Origin: Rufibacter roseolus
GTDB lineage: Bacteria > Bacteroidota > Bacteroidia > Cytophagales > Hymenobacteraceae
DNA: 64,000 nt
NCBI RefSeq assembly: GCF_017916365.1
Contig: NZ_JAFMSU010000001.1
Coordinates: 1,116,001 to 1,180,000 of the forward strand
Reading direction: 5' to 3'
Shown: positions 34,697-43,023 of the stretch, piece by piece
Layout: each line of letters starts with the position of its first letter
How positions within the stretch are numbered: position 1 is the first letter of the stretch
Position numbers and translations under genes: made by a program
Notes under the pieces: generated by a model
The model's database searches: none
The model's input: the letters and a program-made list of their open reading frames with translations, nothing else
Told to the model about the DNA's origin: nothing

Positions 34697-37129
34697 TTAT
34701 TTGCTGATAAAGTATCTGGCCCTTAAGAAGAAGGAGCGACCCGGCTTCTGGAGCAGGTAATTATCAAAGAGTTTGCTGTCGGTCAGGTTCCGGGCCTCCA
34801 GGGAGAGGCCATATTTGCCGCCATGCAGCGTGTAGTTGATCATGGCATTGTGGGCTACCTGGCGCGGAATCACATCCTGGTTGTTAGATCCCAGGTGCTC
34901 CGGCGTGAAGTAGTATTCCTCCACGTAATTGAGGTTGTAATTGAGGGTAAGCACGTTGTTTTTTGTGCCCAGATCAGTGAAAGAATACCCTATCTCTGCG
35001 TTCCCAAACAGGTAAGGCATGTTAGGGATGCGGTAACCGTAGCCCAGGTTCCTGTAGACGGTGGTACCTGTGAGATTGGTGCTGGTCAGGAATTCCTCTC
35101 TGTCCACAATGCTTTGGTAGGTGAAGTTCAATCCCATTTGGAGCCTGTTTTTCCAGGAATACCGGAAATCGCCTTCCACTCCGTTGGTCACCACGTTCCC
35201 CATGTTGATGTACTGCCGGTCAATAGGCTGGGCTTGCCTTTGGTCCAACCGGATGTAATCATCTGAATTTCGGTAGATATAATTGGCCTCCAGGGCGAAT
35301 TGGTGATCTGGGTGGGGTTTGAAGGAATACATGGCCCCTGCGTTCACGTTGTCGCTGTTCTCAGGCTTCAGGGCAGAGTTTCTCCGGACAAACAGACCGT
35401 CTCCCAGCAATTCAATCGCCTCAGGCAGGCGGTAGGTATGCTCATAAGAGGCTTTCAACTGAAGTTGGGGCAGGATGAAACCGCCCAGCGCTGTTCCATA
35501 GCCGATGTTATTGGTTTTGGTCTGGATGGGCTGATAGTTTGGCTCACCCGTTCCGTCAGAGACCTGCTCAAAGGAACTGGCATCTAAAAGGTAGAGCTTA
35601 GAAAAGGCCGTAGCGGTAAAACGTTTCTTGTTCAGCTGCCAGGCAAGGCCCATTACCTGTTTGTTCAGGGCTTGTGGGTACCGGAAAGTCACGTTTTGCG
35701 GATCTTCCACGTCACTTGATTTCCGCCCGAAGTCAGACAAGACATAGTTGAAAGAAAGGGAGTGGTCAGGAAAAAGCGCGTAGCTGAGGTTGGCGGTTAC
35801 CAGGCCTTCACTGTCTCGGTTCTTCAGCTGCGTCCGGACAAACTCAGCCGTGCTGGTTACTTTCGTTTCCCGGTTCCAGTTGTATTGCAGGCGGGTGGTG
35901 TCTACAAACCGGTTGTGCGTTATATTGTAGGCGCTGTACAGACTCAGGTCCAGGCCGTTCACAAAGAGATTCGCTTTACGGTACTTCACCGTCGGGATCA
36001 CAGAGGAAGAGCGGGTAGTTCTGGCGCCAAAGACCTGTTCCATGGTCACGCCTGTCTGGATCTCCTTGTCATTGCCTGAGGCAATCAGTCCTACCAGGAA
36101 AAGGTCGGCATACTTCTTTCCGGTGAGGCCGCCTTCCAACTGAAGAGTCCCCGATTTATAGGCATCATGGAAACGCTCTACTTCTCTCGTTGCTTCTTTT
36201 TGGCCGGTGGTAAGGTTGATAGGCTGCACATCCACCTTATAGTTATTGTCTGAGTAGTTGTAGAAAGCGTTTGCCCGGAAAGTTAGCCCGCTTTTGAGAT
36301 TGGTGAAGGCACCGTTCACAGCGGCTTTGTGGGTATTGAAAGACCCGAAGCCGTAAGAGAAATCCAGAAAGTTAGGGTTGGCCCGCGTCACGATGTTCAC
36401 CGCACCGCCCAAAGCGTCTGCTCCCAGATGAATAGGAAGTACGCCCTTGTAGACTTCTATCCGTTCGGCCATGGTCACCGGCAGATTGTTAAGCGTCAGG
36501 GAAGAGCCGAAGTTATCCATAGGGATGCCGTCCAGGAAGAATTTGACCTGTTTTCCGGAAAAGCCATTCAAAGAGAAACTGAAGTTAGAGCCCACGCCCC
36601 CTTCCTCCCGGATGCGGATGCCGGTAGTTCTGTTCAGGGCCTGGTTCAGATCAGCGGAGGTGCTGTACAGCTTCCTGGTATCCAGCACGGTCACGTTGAA
36701 TCCTTCTTCTTTGATAGCGGTATTCTGCGTTTTTCCGGTTACCAGTACCTCATCCACGTTCAGGCTTCCAGATAGCGCAATCGTGCCCAGGTTGGTGGTG
36801 TGGCCAGGTGAAATGTGAATCCTGCTCGTTTTTGAGGAATAGCCCACAAACGAAACTACCAGGTCATAATCACCCTCAGGAGCAGAGAGAGAAAAAAAAC
36901 CGTCAGCATTGGTCTGAACCGCAGCCTCGGTGCCTTTGATAAACACGTTGGCGAACTCAATGGCCTTGCTTCCGGTGTCGGTTACCTTCCCTGAGACTGT
37001 TCCGGTGTTTTGGGCATATCCAGCCAAATAACAGGTGAGAAGTAAGAAGAATAGGGCAAAGAGCCCTTTGGAAAAAGGAATGGTAAGCTTTATATATGGC
37101 AGTGAGGGAAGTACTCTCATATTGCTCAT
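34697..37129 (-). CDS. TonB-dependent outer-membrane receptor, siderophore/iron type
   Basis: The start at ATG 37129 gives 810 residues, with a signal segment (FSKGLFALFFLLLTCYLAGYAQ). Then come a carboxypeptidase-D-like domain (about 43-120, GTVSGKVTDTGSKAIEFANV), a plug (DEVLVTGKTQNTAIKEEGFNVTVLDTRKL, MAERIEVYKGVLPIHLGADALGGAVNIVT), and a beta-barrel ending in RSFFLRARYFISK with a C-terminal aromatic pattern. It lacks a SusD partner. The gene heads an operon with DUF4374 and PepSY genes, the arrangement of ferric-siderophore uptake. Two metal-repressor-like palindromes lie upstream. The ligand is not known. Confidence 0.9.
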   Translation of the reverse strand: MSNMRVLPSLPYIKLTIPFSKGLFALFFLLLTCYLAGYAQNTGTVSGKVTDTGSKAIEFANVFIKGTEAAVQTNADGFFSLSAPEGDYDLVVSFVGYSSKTSRIHISPGHTTNLGTIALSGSLNVDEVLVTGKTQNTAIKEEGFNVTVLDTRKLYSTSADLNQALNRTTGIRIREEGGVGSNFSFSLNGFSGKQVKFFLDGIPMDNFGSSLTLNNLPVTMAERIEVYKGVLPIHLGADALGGAVNIVTRANPNFLDFSYGFGSFNTHKAAVNGAFTNLKSGLTFRANAFYNYSDNNYKVDVQPINLTTGQKEATREVERFHDAYKSGTLQLEGGLTGKKYADLFLVGLIASGNDKEIQTGVTMEQVFGARTTRSSSVIPTVKYRKANLFVNGLDLSLYSAYNITHNRFVDTTRLQYNWNRETKVTSTAEFVRTQLKNRDSEGLVTANLSYALFPDHSLSFNYVLSDFGRKSSDVEDPQNVTFRYPQALNKQVMGLAWQLNKKRFTATAFSKLYLLDASSFEQVSDGTGEPNYQPIQTKTNNIGYGTALGGFILPQLQLKASYEHTYRLPEAIELLGDGLFVRRNSALKPENSDNVNAGAMYSFKPHPDHQFALEANYIYRNSDDYIRLDQRQAQPIDRQYINMGNVVTNGVEGDFRYSWKNRLQMGLNFTYQSIVDREEFLTSTNLTGTTVYRNLGYGYRIPNMPYLFGNAEIGYSFTDLGTKNNVLTLNYNLNYVEEYYFTPEHLGSNNQDVIPRQVAHNAMINYTLHGGKYGLSLEARNLTDSKLFDNYLLQKPGRSFFLRARYFISK

Positions 37130-37148
37130 CAAGTCGATAGCTCAATAA

Positions 37149-37223
37149 TTAGACTAATTCTAAATAATGACACAATATTAGGCCATACAACTTAGAATCC
37201 CAAGTTATTTAGAATGATTCTAC
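37149..37223 (-). promoter_or_regulatory. Two metal-repressor-like palindromes upstream of the TonB receptor
   Basis: TTAGACTAATTCTAA (37149-37163) and TTAGAATGATTCTAC (37209-37223) are near-palindromes fitting TTAGAAT-n-ATTCTAA. A half-site TTAGAAT is at 37192-37198. The pattern resembles DtxR/IdeR or Fur-type iron boxes and lies 20-94 bases upstream of the receptor start. Binding by a metal-dependent repressor is inference. Confidence 0.55.
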
Positions 37224-37370
37224 AGTAAATAGAAGATGAGCATAGACCAACTGCAGAAAGGCAGAGGAAGATGGCTTGAATAGTTAGTTAATGGAATACA
37301 CCATCATAGGCATCACTCCGGTACTCAAGCCATAGGAGTGATAAAGAAGTGTGTGAACTATGTGCAAACA

Positions 37371-37408
37371 AAAAAGCCACTTACAAGTTTTATCTCGTAA
37401 GTGGCTTT
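37371..37408 (-). terminator. Terminator downstream of tRNA-Asn
   Basis: Arms AAAGCCACTTAC (37373-37384) and GTAAGTGGCTTT (37397-37408) have a 12-nt loop. The minus strand continues into TT then GTTTG. It lies 8 bases past the tRNA 3' end. Confidence 0.75.
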
Positions 37409-37416
37409 CTTTTAAG

Positions 37417-37490
37417 CTCCCCCTCTTGGGCTCGAACCAAGGACCCCATGATTAACAGTCATGTGCTCTAACCGACTGAGCTAAGGAGGA
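37417..37490 (-). tRNA. tRNA-Asn (anticodon GTT)
   Basis: On the minus strand the 74-nt cloverleaf is complete: acceptor TCCTCCT/AGGGGGA (one G-U pair), D arm GCTC/GAGC, anticodon stem CATGA/TCATG with loop CTGTTAA (anticodon GTT), T arm CTTGG/CCAAG with TTCGAGC, discriminator G. CCA is not encoded. Confidence 0.95.
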
Positions 37491-37697
37491 GTTTATTACT
37501 TTCTGGCCGTGTGACCTTGAATGATGATGCAAAAGTAGGGGCTATTCTGATTGTGTGCAAGTCTTAGCAAATAAAATTTTCATGATTTCTGATAAGTGGC
37601 TGAAAATGAAATCAGAAAATTTTCTGTTTAGGGGCTCTTTATTTGAAAATAGCCCCTAAACAGAGGCAGTGCCGCGAAATGCTTTTACCCCGCTGTT
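37491..37697. other. Gap between tRNA-Asn and pheS
   Basis: AT-rich. It contains R1 copy 14 (37624-37663) just downstream of pheS. The tRNA promoter must lie near 37491-37560. No gene is seen. Confidence 0.5.
37624..37663 (-). terminator. R1 hairpin copy 14, downstream of pheS
   Basis: Perfect 13-bp outer arms CTGTTTAGGGGCT/AGCCCCTAAACAG with inner TTT/AAA pairing. It lies 34 bases past the pheS stop. The minus strand after it reads AAAATTTTCTG, with only a short T-run. Confidence 0.8.
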
Positions 37698-38723
37698 CTA
37701 GATTGCCTCAAATTGACGCAGGAAACGGGCATCGTTCTCAGTGAACAGGCGCAGGTCCTTGATCTGGTACTTGAGCATGGTGATCCGCTCAATACCCATC
37801 CCGAAAGCGAAGCCAGAGAACTCCTTGGAGTCGATGCCACAGTTTTCCAGAACCTGAGGGTCTACCATGCCTGAGCCACCAATCTCCACCCAGCCACTGT
37901 GCTTACAGATATTGCAGCCTTCGCCTTTGCAGATAAGACAAGTGATGTCAATCTCAGCGCTGGGCTCAGTGAACGGGAAGAACGACGGACGGAAACGGAT
38001 CTGGGTGTCTGGCCCAAACAACTCCTGCACGAAGTAATATAAGGTATCTTTCAGGTCTTTGAAGCTCACGCCACGGTCCACGAACAAGCCTTCTACCTGG
38101 TGGAACACACAGTGCGCTCTTGCCGAAATGGCTTCGTTCCGGAATACGCGGCCTGGAGACAGCGTGCGGATAGGTGGCTTTTGGTGCTCCATCACGCGCA
38201 CCTGCACACTGCTGGTATGCGTGCGCAGCAGCATGTCTGGGTTCTTGCTCAGGAAGAACGTGTCCTGCATGTCGCGAGCGGGATGGTTCTCAGGGAAGTT
38301 CAACGCCGAGAAGTTGTGCCAGTCATCCTCCATCTCGGGGCCTTCAGACACGTTAAACCCGATGCGCTCAAAGATCCGGATGATCTGCTCCCGCACGCGG
38401 GCCAGCGGATGCCGGGTGCCCAAGGCATTAGGCACAGGCGGTAAGGTGAAATCAAGGCCCGCCAGCGCATCTGGTGTGGCATTCTGCTCCAGCGCTTCCT
38501 GCACGGTGTCCATCTTCTGCTGCGCCAGCTGCTTGAGCTGGTTCAACTCCTGGCCTACCTGTTTGCGCTGCTCAGGGGCAACGGTTTTCATCTCGTCAAA
38601 CAGCGCAGCAATCTGGCCTTTGCGGCTCACATACGTATTCCGGAAAGTTTCCAGTTGCTCTTTGTTCTCTATAGCATAGGCCTCTACCTCTTGGGTCAGC
38701 CGTTTAATGTTCTCCAATAGCAT
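37698..38723 (-). CDS. pheS: Phenylalanyl-tRNA synthetase alpha subunit
   Basis: This 341-residue protein has the full PheS layout: an N-terminal coiled-coil (about 1-85), then the class II catalytic core. Motif 2 is around FRNEAISARAHCVFHQVEGLFVDRG, HNFSALNFPENHPARDMQDTFF marks the substrate site, and motif 3 is FGMGIERITML near the C terminus. It charges tRNA-Phe with phenylalanine as a heterotetramer with PheT. The pheT gene is not in the window, so the two subunit genes are not adjacent here, as is common in Bacteroidota. Confidence 0.97.
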   Translation of the reverse strand: MLLENIKRLTQEVEAYAIENKEQLETFRNTYVSRKGQIAALFDEMKTVAPEQRKQVGQELNQLKQLAQQKMDTVQEALEQNATPDALAGLDFTLPPVPNALGTRHPLARVREQIIRIFERIGFNVSEGPEMEDDWHNFSALNFPENHPARDMQDTFFLSKNPDMLLRTHTSSVQVRVMEHQKPPIRTLSPGRVFRNEAISARAHCVFHQVEGLFVDRGVSFKDLKDTLYYFVQELFGPDTQIRFRPSFFPFTEPSAEIDITCLICKGEGCNICKHSGWVEIGGSGMVDPQVLENCGIDSKEFSGFAFGMGIERITMLKYQIKDLRLFTENDARFLRQFEAI

Positions 38724-38802
38724 AGCGCAAAGATAAAGAAGTAATGGTGAATGCGTAAGGTTTTGTAAGGAAGAGCAGCGGCTAGCTGAGCTTGTTGATA
38801 TG

Positions 38803-38840
38803 ATTTACGCCTGTTTTACGGAAATCGGCTCCTAAACAGA
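38803..38840. repeat. R1-like hairpin, copy 15
   Basis: GATTTACGCCTGTTTTACGG, then AAATCGGCTCCTAAAC. The inner segment is conserved and the outer arms are partly decayed. It is one of the few copies at a gene 5' side (upstream of pheS). Confidence 0.4.
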
Positions 38841-38915
38841 TTGCAGGGAAGTGCTTAGGTAGCCTTTCCCTTGTAATTGGCTTAGTTTCTTTGGGAGAAT
38901 GGTTTGAAGCTGGTG

Positions 38916-38974
38916 CATCACGGCAGTTGCAAACTGCCGGCCATGGTGGGTCCAAGTCGCAGACTTGAACCATG
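38916..38974 (-). repeat. GCAGTTTGCAACTGC repeat, copy 1
   Basis: Read on the minus strand it has CAAGT, ACTTGGACC, CATGG and GCAGTTTGCAACTGC in the same order and spacing as the copy at 49627-49680. GCAGTTGCAAACTGC is itself a palindrome. Confidence 0.8.
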
Positions 38975-38988
38975 TCATATTATTCAGA

Positions 38989-39021
38989 AGACCTCACAGG
39001 TTTTCAAAACCTGTGAGGTCT
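38989..39021. repeat. Palindrome with CTCACAGGTTT core, copy 2
   Basis: Perfect 16-bp arms (AGACCTCACAGGTTTT and its complement) around a single C. The core is shared with 484-518. Confidence 0.9.
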
Positions 39022-39449
39022 GGGTCGTTCCTGCTAGCGCATTCCCAATTCCAGCCTTTCGGTGGAGCGCCTTGTCAGGTTCCGGTGCCGTTAGGCATTG
39101 CGACTGAAAGGAGCAAAGGAAGCTGGCGCAGCGCGAGACCGGAAGGCGGGGCCTCGCGGCCGTGAGCGCACGGAGAGAAACGATGCAACAAATCAGGTTA
39201 TGCACCCACGCAAATAACGGCGCCACGCCAGCGAAAGCGGACTACAATCCCACAAGAAAACTGAAAGTAAACAGCTCCGCCATGCTAACGCAAACAGACC
39301 AAACAAACACAAAAGCATCGGTAAAAAACAAATTACCTCCGTTTACCTACGCCCACCCGCCATTCACCTACTTTCTCTGGGGCTTAGCCTAATTCCCGTT
39401 GTGGCGCGCAGCGGTTCTGCCTAGTTTTGGAACATAAATCAGCAAGGTT

Positions 39450-40241
39450 ATGGAAAATCCGAACATAAAACGAGTAGGCGATTACCGGCACTGGGAACGA
39501 CCTATGGGCAAAGGAGGCCGGGTGGCCGCCGGGTTATTGATCATTGGGGTTGGCGCTATGTTGCTGGCCTACCAGATGAACGCTATCTTCTTGCCGAGCT
39601 GGGTTTTCTCCTGGAAGGTGCTTCTAATTGTGATAGGGCTGTTTTCGGGGATCAGGCATTCGTTCCGCAATCCCGGATTCATTGTGCCCATCATCATTGG
39701 GGGCGTGTTTCTGTTGGAGGACCTGATGCCTGGTATTCGGCTCAGAAATTTTTTATGGCCGATCATCCTCATGGTGGGCGGTCTTTGGCTTATCTTCAAA
39801 CCACGGCACACCTGCGAGAAACACATGAAGAACGTAAGGCGCTTCGGACCGCAGGGACCTAACTTCAACCGGACTAATTCCCCCAACGAGAGCTTTTCCA
39901 AAGACGACTTCCTGACGGCCACCGCGGTGTTTGGCGGCATCACCAAAAACGTGATCACCAAAGACTTCAAGGGCGGCGACATTGTGACCTTCTGTGGCGG
40001 GGCCAAATACAACCTCACCCACGCCGACATGCAGGGAGAAGTGATTCTGAACATCACCGAGTTCTTCGGGGGGGTGAGCCTGATTGTTCCGCCCCACTGG
40101 CGGGTTCGCTCTGAGGTGGTCACCATCTTCGGGGGAGTAGATGATAAGAGAGGCTTCGTGGAGGCGGCCCTGGAATCAGACAAAGTACTGGTATTGAGGG
40201 GAACTGTGCTCTGCGGAGGCATAGAGATCAAGAGTTACTAA
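39450..40241 (+). CDS. LiaF-like membrane protein of an envelope-stress module
   Basis: This 263-residue protein has four short hydrophobic helices in the first 120 residues (GRVAAGLLIIGVGAMLLAY, WVFSWKVLLIVIGLFSG, FIVPIIIGGVFLLEDL, FLWPIILMVGGLWLIF). A beta-helix-like soluble domain of the LiaF/DUF2154 type follows, with repeated FGG/CGG turns (ATAVFGGITKNVI, VTFCGGAKYNLT, ITEFFGGVSLIVPPHW, VVTIFGGVDDKRG, GTVLCGGIEIKSY). The gene stop overlaps the next start (TAATG), so it forms an operon with a LytS-type kinase and LytTR regulator. It may sense or inhibit that pair. Confidence 0.85.
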   Translation: MENPNIKRVGDYRHWERPMGKGGRVAAGLLIIGVGAMLLAYQMNAIFLPSWVFSWKVLLIVIGLFSGIRHSFRNPGFIVPIIIGGVFLLEDLMPGIRLRNFLWPIILMVGGLWLIFKPRHTCEKHMKNVRRFGPQGPNFNRTNSPNESFSKDDFLTATAVFGGITKNVITKDFKGGDIVTFCGGAKYNLTHADMQGEVILNITEFFGGVSLIVPPHWRVRSEVVTIFGGVDDKRGFVEAALESDKVLVLRGTVLCGGIEIKSY

Positions 40242-41311
40242 TGATATCGGTTGCGCCGGCTTACGGGGCAAACAACTGCTTGACTATGTCTACCTTCAAG
40301 AATATTCTGCTGTACCTGGGTTGGGCCTTGCTGTGGGCCCTGGTGCAAACCGCGGTGATTTACCAGGCGGGTTTCCCGGTAGAGCTAGCTTGGAAAGACG
40401 CCTCTTTAAGCAGTGGTCTGGTGGTGAGCAGCGGATATGTGATGGCCTTGGCGCTTCGGTTCTATAGGCCGGGCGGACGGCAGGTGGTGTATTTGATGGG
40501 CTGGAGTTTGGGCGTGGCCATGATCAGCCTGGTGCTCTGGGACACCGGAATGGAGTACCTGCTGGGGCCGCAAACAGAATACCTGGCCTTTGTGGATAAA
40601 ACGTTCTTTGTGCGGCTGGCCTTCGCGTGGCTCATGATATTGTTTATTGTGTTGCAGAACTGGCTCTGGTTTTATGCCCGCGAGAAACAGGAAGCCGAGG
40701 AGCGCAAAGCGGCCACTGAGAAACTGGCCCGCGAGGCCGAGCTGTTCAACCTGCGGCAGCAATTGCAACCGCACTTCCTGTTCAACAGCTTAAACTCCAT
40801 CAGTGCGCTGGTGAAAACCCAGCCCGACCAGGCCAAGAAAATGGTGCAGCAACTCTCTGATTTTCTCAGGGGAACCCTGCGGAAAGATGACCAGACCATG
40901 GTACCCCTCGCCGATGAACTGCAGCACCTGCAGATCTACCTGGAGATTGAGAAAGTGCGTTTCGGGCACCGGCTGCAGACCCAGGTAGATTACCAGGAAG
41001 AGAGCCTGCAAGGGACTTTGCCTTACCTGTTGCTGCAACCCATCGTGGAAAACGCCATCAAGTTTGGCTTATATGATACCATTGACGATATTTTAATCAA
41101 GATTACCGCCACCCTCCAGGATTCCATGCTGGTCATCAGCACCCTGAATCCTTTTGACTCCGCGCTGCTGCAGCACAAGCAGGGCACCGGTTTCGGGCTG
41201 GACTCGGTACGGAGGCGCCTGTACCTGTTGTACGCCCGCACCGATCTGCTCACCACCCACCAACAAGACAACGTTTTCATCACCACCGTTAAAATACCTC
41301 AGAAATTATGA
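40241..41311 (+). CDS. LytS-family sensor histidine kinase
   Basis: This 356-residue kinase has four membrane helices in the first 150 residues. A His_kinase (PF06580-type) domain follows with the phospho-acceptor His in LQPHFLFNSLNSISALV and an ATPase domain (LLLQPIVENAIKFG; GTGFGLDSVRRRL). The TAATG overlap at 40241 supports translation from there, but ATG 40286 (MSTFKNILLYLGW) is a more typical N terminus and is an equally possible start. It pairs with the LytTR regulator encoded immediately downstream (ATGA overlap). The signal is unknown. Confidence 0.9.
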   Translation: MISVAPAYGANNCLTMSTFKNILLYLGWALLWALVQTAVIYQAGFPVELAWKDASLSSGLVVSSGYVMALALRFYRPGGRQVVYLMGWSLGVAMISLVLWDTGMEYLLGPQTEYLAFVDKTFFVRLAFAWLMILFIVLQNWLWFYAREKQEAEERKAATEKLAREAELFNLRQQLQPHFLFNSLNSISALVKTQPDQAKKMVQQLSDFLRGTLRKDDQTMVPLADELQHLQIYLEIEKVRFGHRLQTQVDYQEESLQGTLPYLLLQPIVENAIKFGLYDTIDDILIKITATLQDSMLVISTLNPFDSALLQHKQGTGFGLDSVRRRLYLLYARTDLLTTHQQDNVFITTVKIPQKL

Positions 41312-42051
41312 TCAAGTGTCTGGTAATTGATGATGAACCCCTGGCGCGGAGCATTGTCTGCGAGTACCTGCAGAAGTACCCAGATATGGAGATGGTGCAG
41401 GAATGCAACAACGGTTTTGAAGGCGTGAAAGCCATCATGCAGCATCAGCCGGAGCTGGTGTTCCTGGACATCCAGATGCCCAAGATCAACGGTTTTGAGA
41501 TGCTGGAACTGGTGGAGGCGGTGCCGGGCGTCATCTTCACCACCGCCTTTGACGAGTACGCCATCAAAGCCTTTGAGACCAACGCCGTGGATTACCTGCT
41601 CAAGCCTTTTACCCAGGAGCGTTTTGATGCCGCTTTAAAGAAATGGCGCCAGAAACAGCAGCAGCCGGTACCAGAGACTACGGTGAAAGTGCTGGAAGAA
41701 GTGCCCGCCAAGCAGCCCGAGGAGCAGGTGCGCATTGTGGTGAAGGTGAACAACGACATCCGGATCATTCCGGTGCAGGACATCCACTATCTGGAAGCCT
41801 ACGATGATTACGTGAAGATTCATACTGCCAACGGCTGTTTCCTGAAGAAGAAAACCATGGGCTACTATGAGAAAACCCTGGAGAACCGCCAGTTTGTGCG
41901 GGTGCACCGGTCTTACATGATGGCCCTGGACCAACTCACCCGCATTGAACCCCTGGAGAAGGAAACCCACGTGGCCCTGCTCCGCAACGGTACCCGCCTG
42001 CCCCTGAGCAAAGCAGGTTACGCCCGCCTGAAAACCGTGCTGGGTATTTAG
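41308..42051 (+). CDS. LytTR-family response regulator
   Basis: This 247-residue regulator has a receiver domain (phospho-acceptor D54 in LVFLDIQMPKINGFE, conserved acidic DDE at 8-10, TTAFDEYAIKAFE, LLKPF). A LytTR DNA-binding domain occupies about 140-247 (VKVNNDIRIIPVQDIHYLEAYDDYVKIHT; RQFVRVHRSYMMALDQL). It overlaps the kinase gene by 4 bases and would receive its phosphate. An R1 copy lies about 80 bases downstream. Confidence 0.93.
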   Translation: MIKCLVIDDEPLARSIVCEYLQKYPDMEMVQECNNGFEGVKAIMQHQPELVFLDIQMPKINGFEMLELVEAVPGVIFTTAFDEYAIKAFETNAVDYLLKPFTQERFDAALKKWRQKQQQPVPETTVKVLEEVPAKQPEEQVRIVVKVNNDIRIIPVQDIHYLEAYDDYVKIHTANGCFLKKKTMGYYEKTLENRQFVRVHRSYMMALDQLTRIEPLEKETHVALLRNGTRLPLSKAGYARLKTVLGI

Positions 42052-42131
42052 CGCCTGAAAACCCGAAAAAAGCACCAAAAAATATTTCTAAGAATAAGCC
42101 TAAACCCCGGCCGGAAGCCTGGGTAAGGGAA

Positions 42132-42171
42132 CCGTTTTAGGGTTGCTTATGCAAAAACAGCCTCAGAACGG
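42132..42171. repeat. R1 dispersed hairpin, copy 16
   Basis: CCGTTTTAGGGTTGCTTATG with right arm CAGCCTCAGAACGG. The outer CCGTT/AACGG pairs and inner segment are retained. It lies 80 bases past the LytTR gene. Confidence 0.6.
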
Positions 42172-42208
42172 CACCAGTCCTGATAATGATGGTTCCGGTT
42201 TTGGTACT

Positions 42209-42247
42209 CGTTTCCGGGATGTTTTTGAGGGTATCGGCCTTAAACAG
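42209..42247. repeat. R1-like hairpin, copy 17 (degenerate)
   Basis: CGTTTCCGGGATGTTTTTG, then TATCGGCCTTAAAC. The layout matches R1 but several pairs are lost. Confidence 0.35.
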
Positions 42248-42345
42248 CACTCCGGTAATTGTAGCTCTCTGCTGGTCATTTGAACTCGCTTCGGAAAGTT
42301 ATAAAATCAGATAATCAATGGTTTAGGGCGCTGAAAACATTTGTG

Positions 42346-42377
42346 ATGGAAACTTTGGGAACAAGAAAAGTTTCCAT
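42346..42377. promoter_or_regulatory. Probable TetR-family operator
   Basis: ATGGAAACTTT (42346-42356) and AAAGTTTCCAT (42367-42377) are perfect complements separated by 10 bases, 27 bases before the TetR start codon. Further GGAAAC/GGAAA motifs follow at 42397-42411. The site could control the whole efflux operon. Confidence 0.65.
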
Positions 42378-42404
42378 AGGTTTACCCCCGATCAACGGAA
42401 ACAA

Positions 42405-43019
42405 ATGGAAATCAGAGACAGGATATTGCAGGAGGCACTAGCCCTTTTCTTTCAGAAAGGGATCAAGTCAGTTTCAATGGATGATGTAGCCGCGCGTTTG
42501 GGGGTGTCTAAAAAGACCATCTACAAATGGTTCGCTAACAAAGACGAGGTGGTGTTTGAGGGCATGCAGCAGTACATCAAGGGCATGGAAGGAACCTGCA
42601 GCCAGGCGCTGGCCTCTACAAGCAACGCCCTGGAAGCCATGTTCCAGATTGTGGAGATGGTACGCGGGCTCATGCGGCAGATGCACCCCAGCATTTTCTA
42701 TGACCTTCAGAAATATCACCCCACCTCCTGGGGGCTGTGGCAGGAGCATAAAAACAATTTCTTTTTAAAGCAGACCAAAGAGCACATCCAGCGCGGCATC
42801 AAAGAGAAGCTGTTCAGGGAAGATATTGACGTGGAGATTCTGGCCAGGCTGCGCCTGGCGGAGGTGGAGCTGGGTTTTGATTCAGAGACTTATCCGGCCA
42901 CCCGGTTTGACTTGCAGAAAGTGCAGATAGCGCTGCTGGAGCATTTCATGCTGGGGCTGGCCACCCTTAAGGGGCATAGATTGATCAATCAACATAAACA
43001 GATCACTGAAGAAGACTAA
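42405..43019 (+). CDS. TetR-family transcriptional regulator of the efflux operon
   Basis: This 204-residue regulator has an N-terminal TetR helix-turn-helix (IRDRILQEALALFFQKGIKSVSMDDVAARLGVSKKTIYKWFANKDEVV, residues 3-50). A helical ligand-binding half follows. It sits 4 bases before the TolC-type gene of a TolC-adaptor-RND set, so it probably represses its own operon through the inverted repeat at 42346-42377 and responds to a pump substrate. Confidence 0.93.
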   Translation: MEIRDRILQEALALFFQKGIKSVSMDDVAARLGVSKKTIYKWFANKDEVVFEGMQQYIKGMEGTCSQALASTSNALEAMFQIVEMVRGLMRQMHPSIFYDLQKYHPTSWGLWQEHKNNFFLKQTKEHIQRGIKEKLFREDIDVEILARLRLAEVELGFDSETYPATRFDLQKVQIALLEHFMLGLATLKGHRLINQHKQITEED

Positions 43020-43023
43020 ATGT

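Larger units (their letters stand above)
38724..39449. other. 726-base gap with several repeat families
   Basis: It contains an R1-like copy (38803), a copy of the GCAGTTTGCAACTGC repeat (38916-38974), and the CTCACAGG palindrome (38989-39021). A G+C-rich stretch (39040-39180) lacks a credible gene. The right end must hold the promoter of the LiaF-like gene. Confidence 0.6.
42052..42404. other. 353-base gap with R1 copies and a TetR-type operator
   Basis: R1 copies lie at 42132-42171 and 42209-42247, and an 11-bp inverted repeat is at 42346-42377 just in front of the TetR gene. No gene is seen. Confidence 0.6.

Noticed and set aside
39162-39392. 76-codon plus-strand open frame
   Set aside because: Low-complexity composition in a repeat-rich gap, with no domain and no conserved features.
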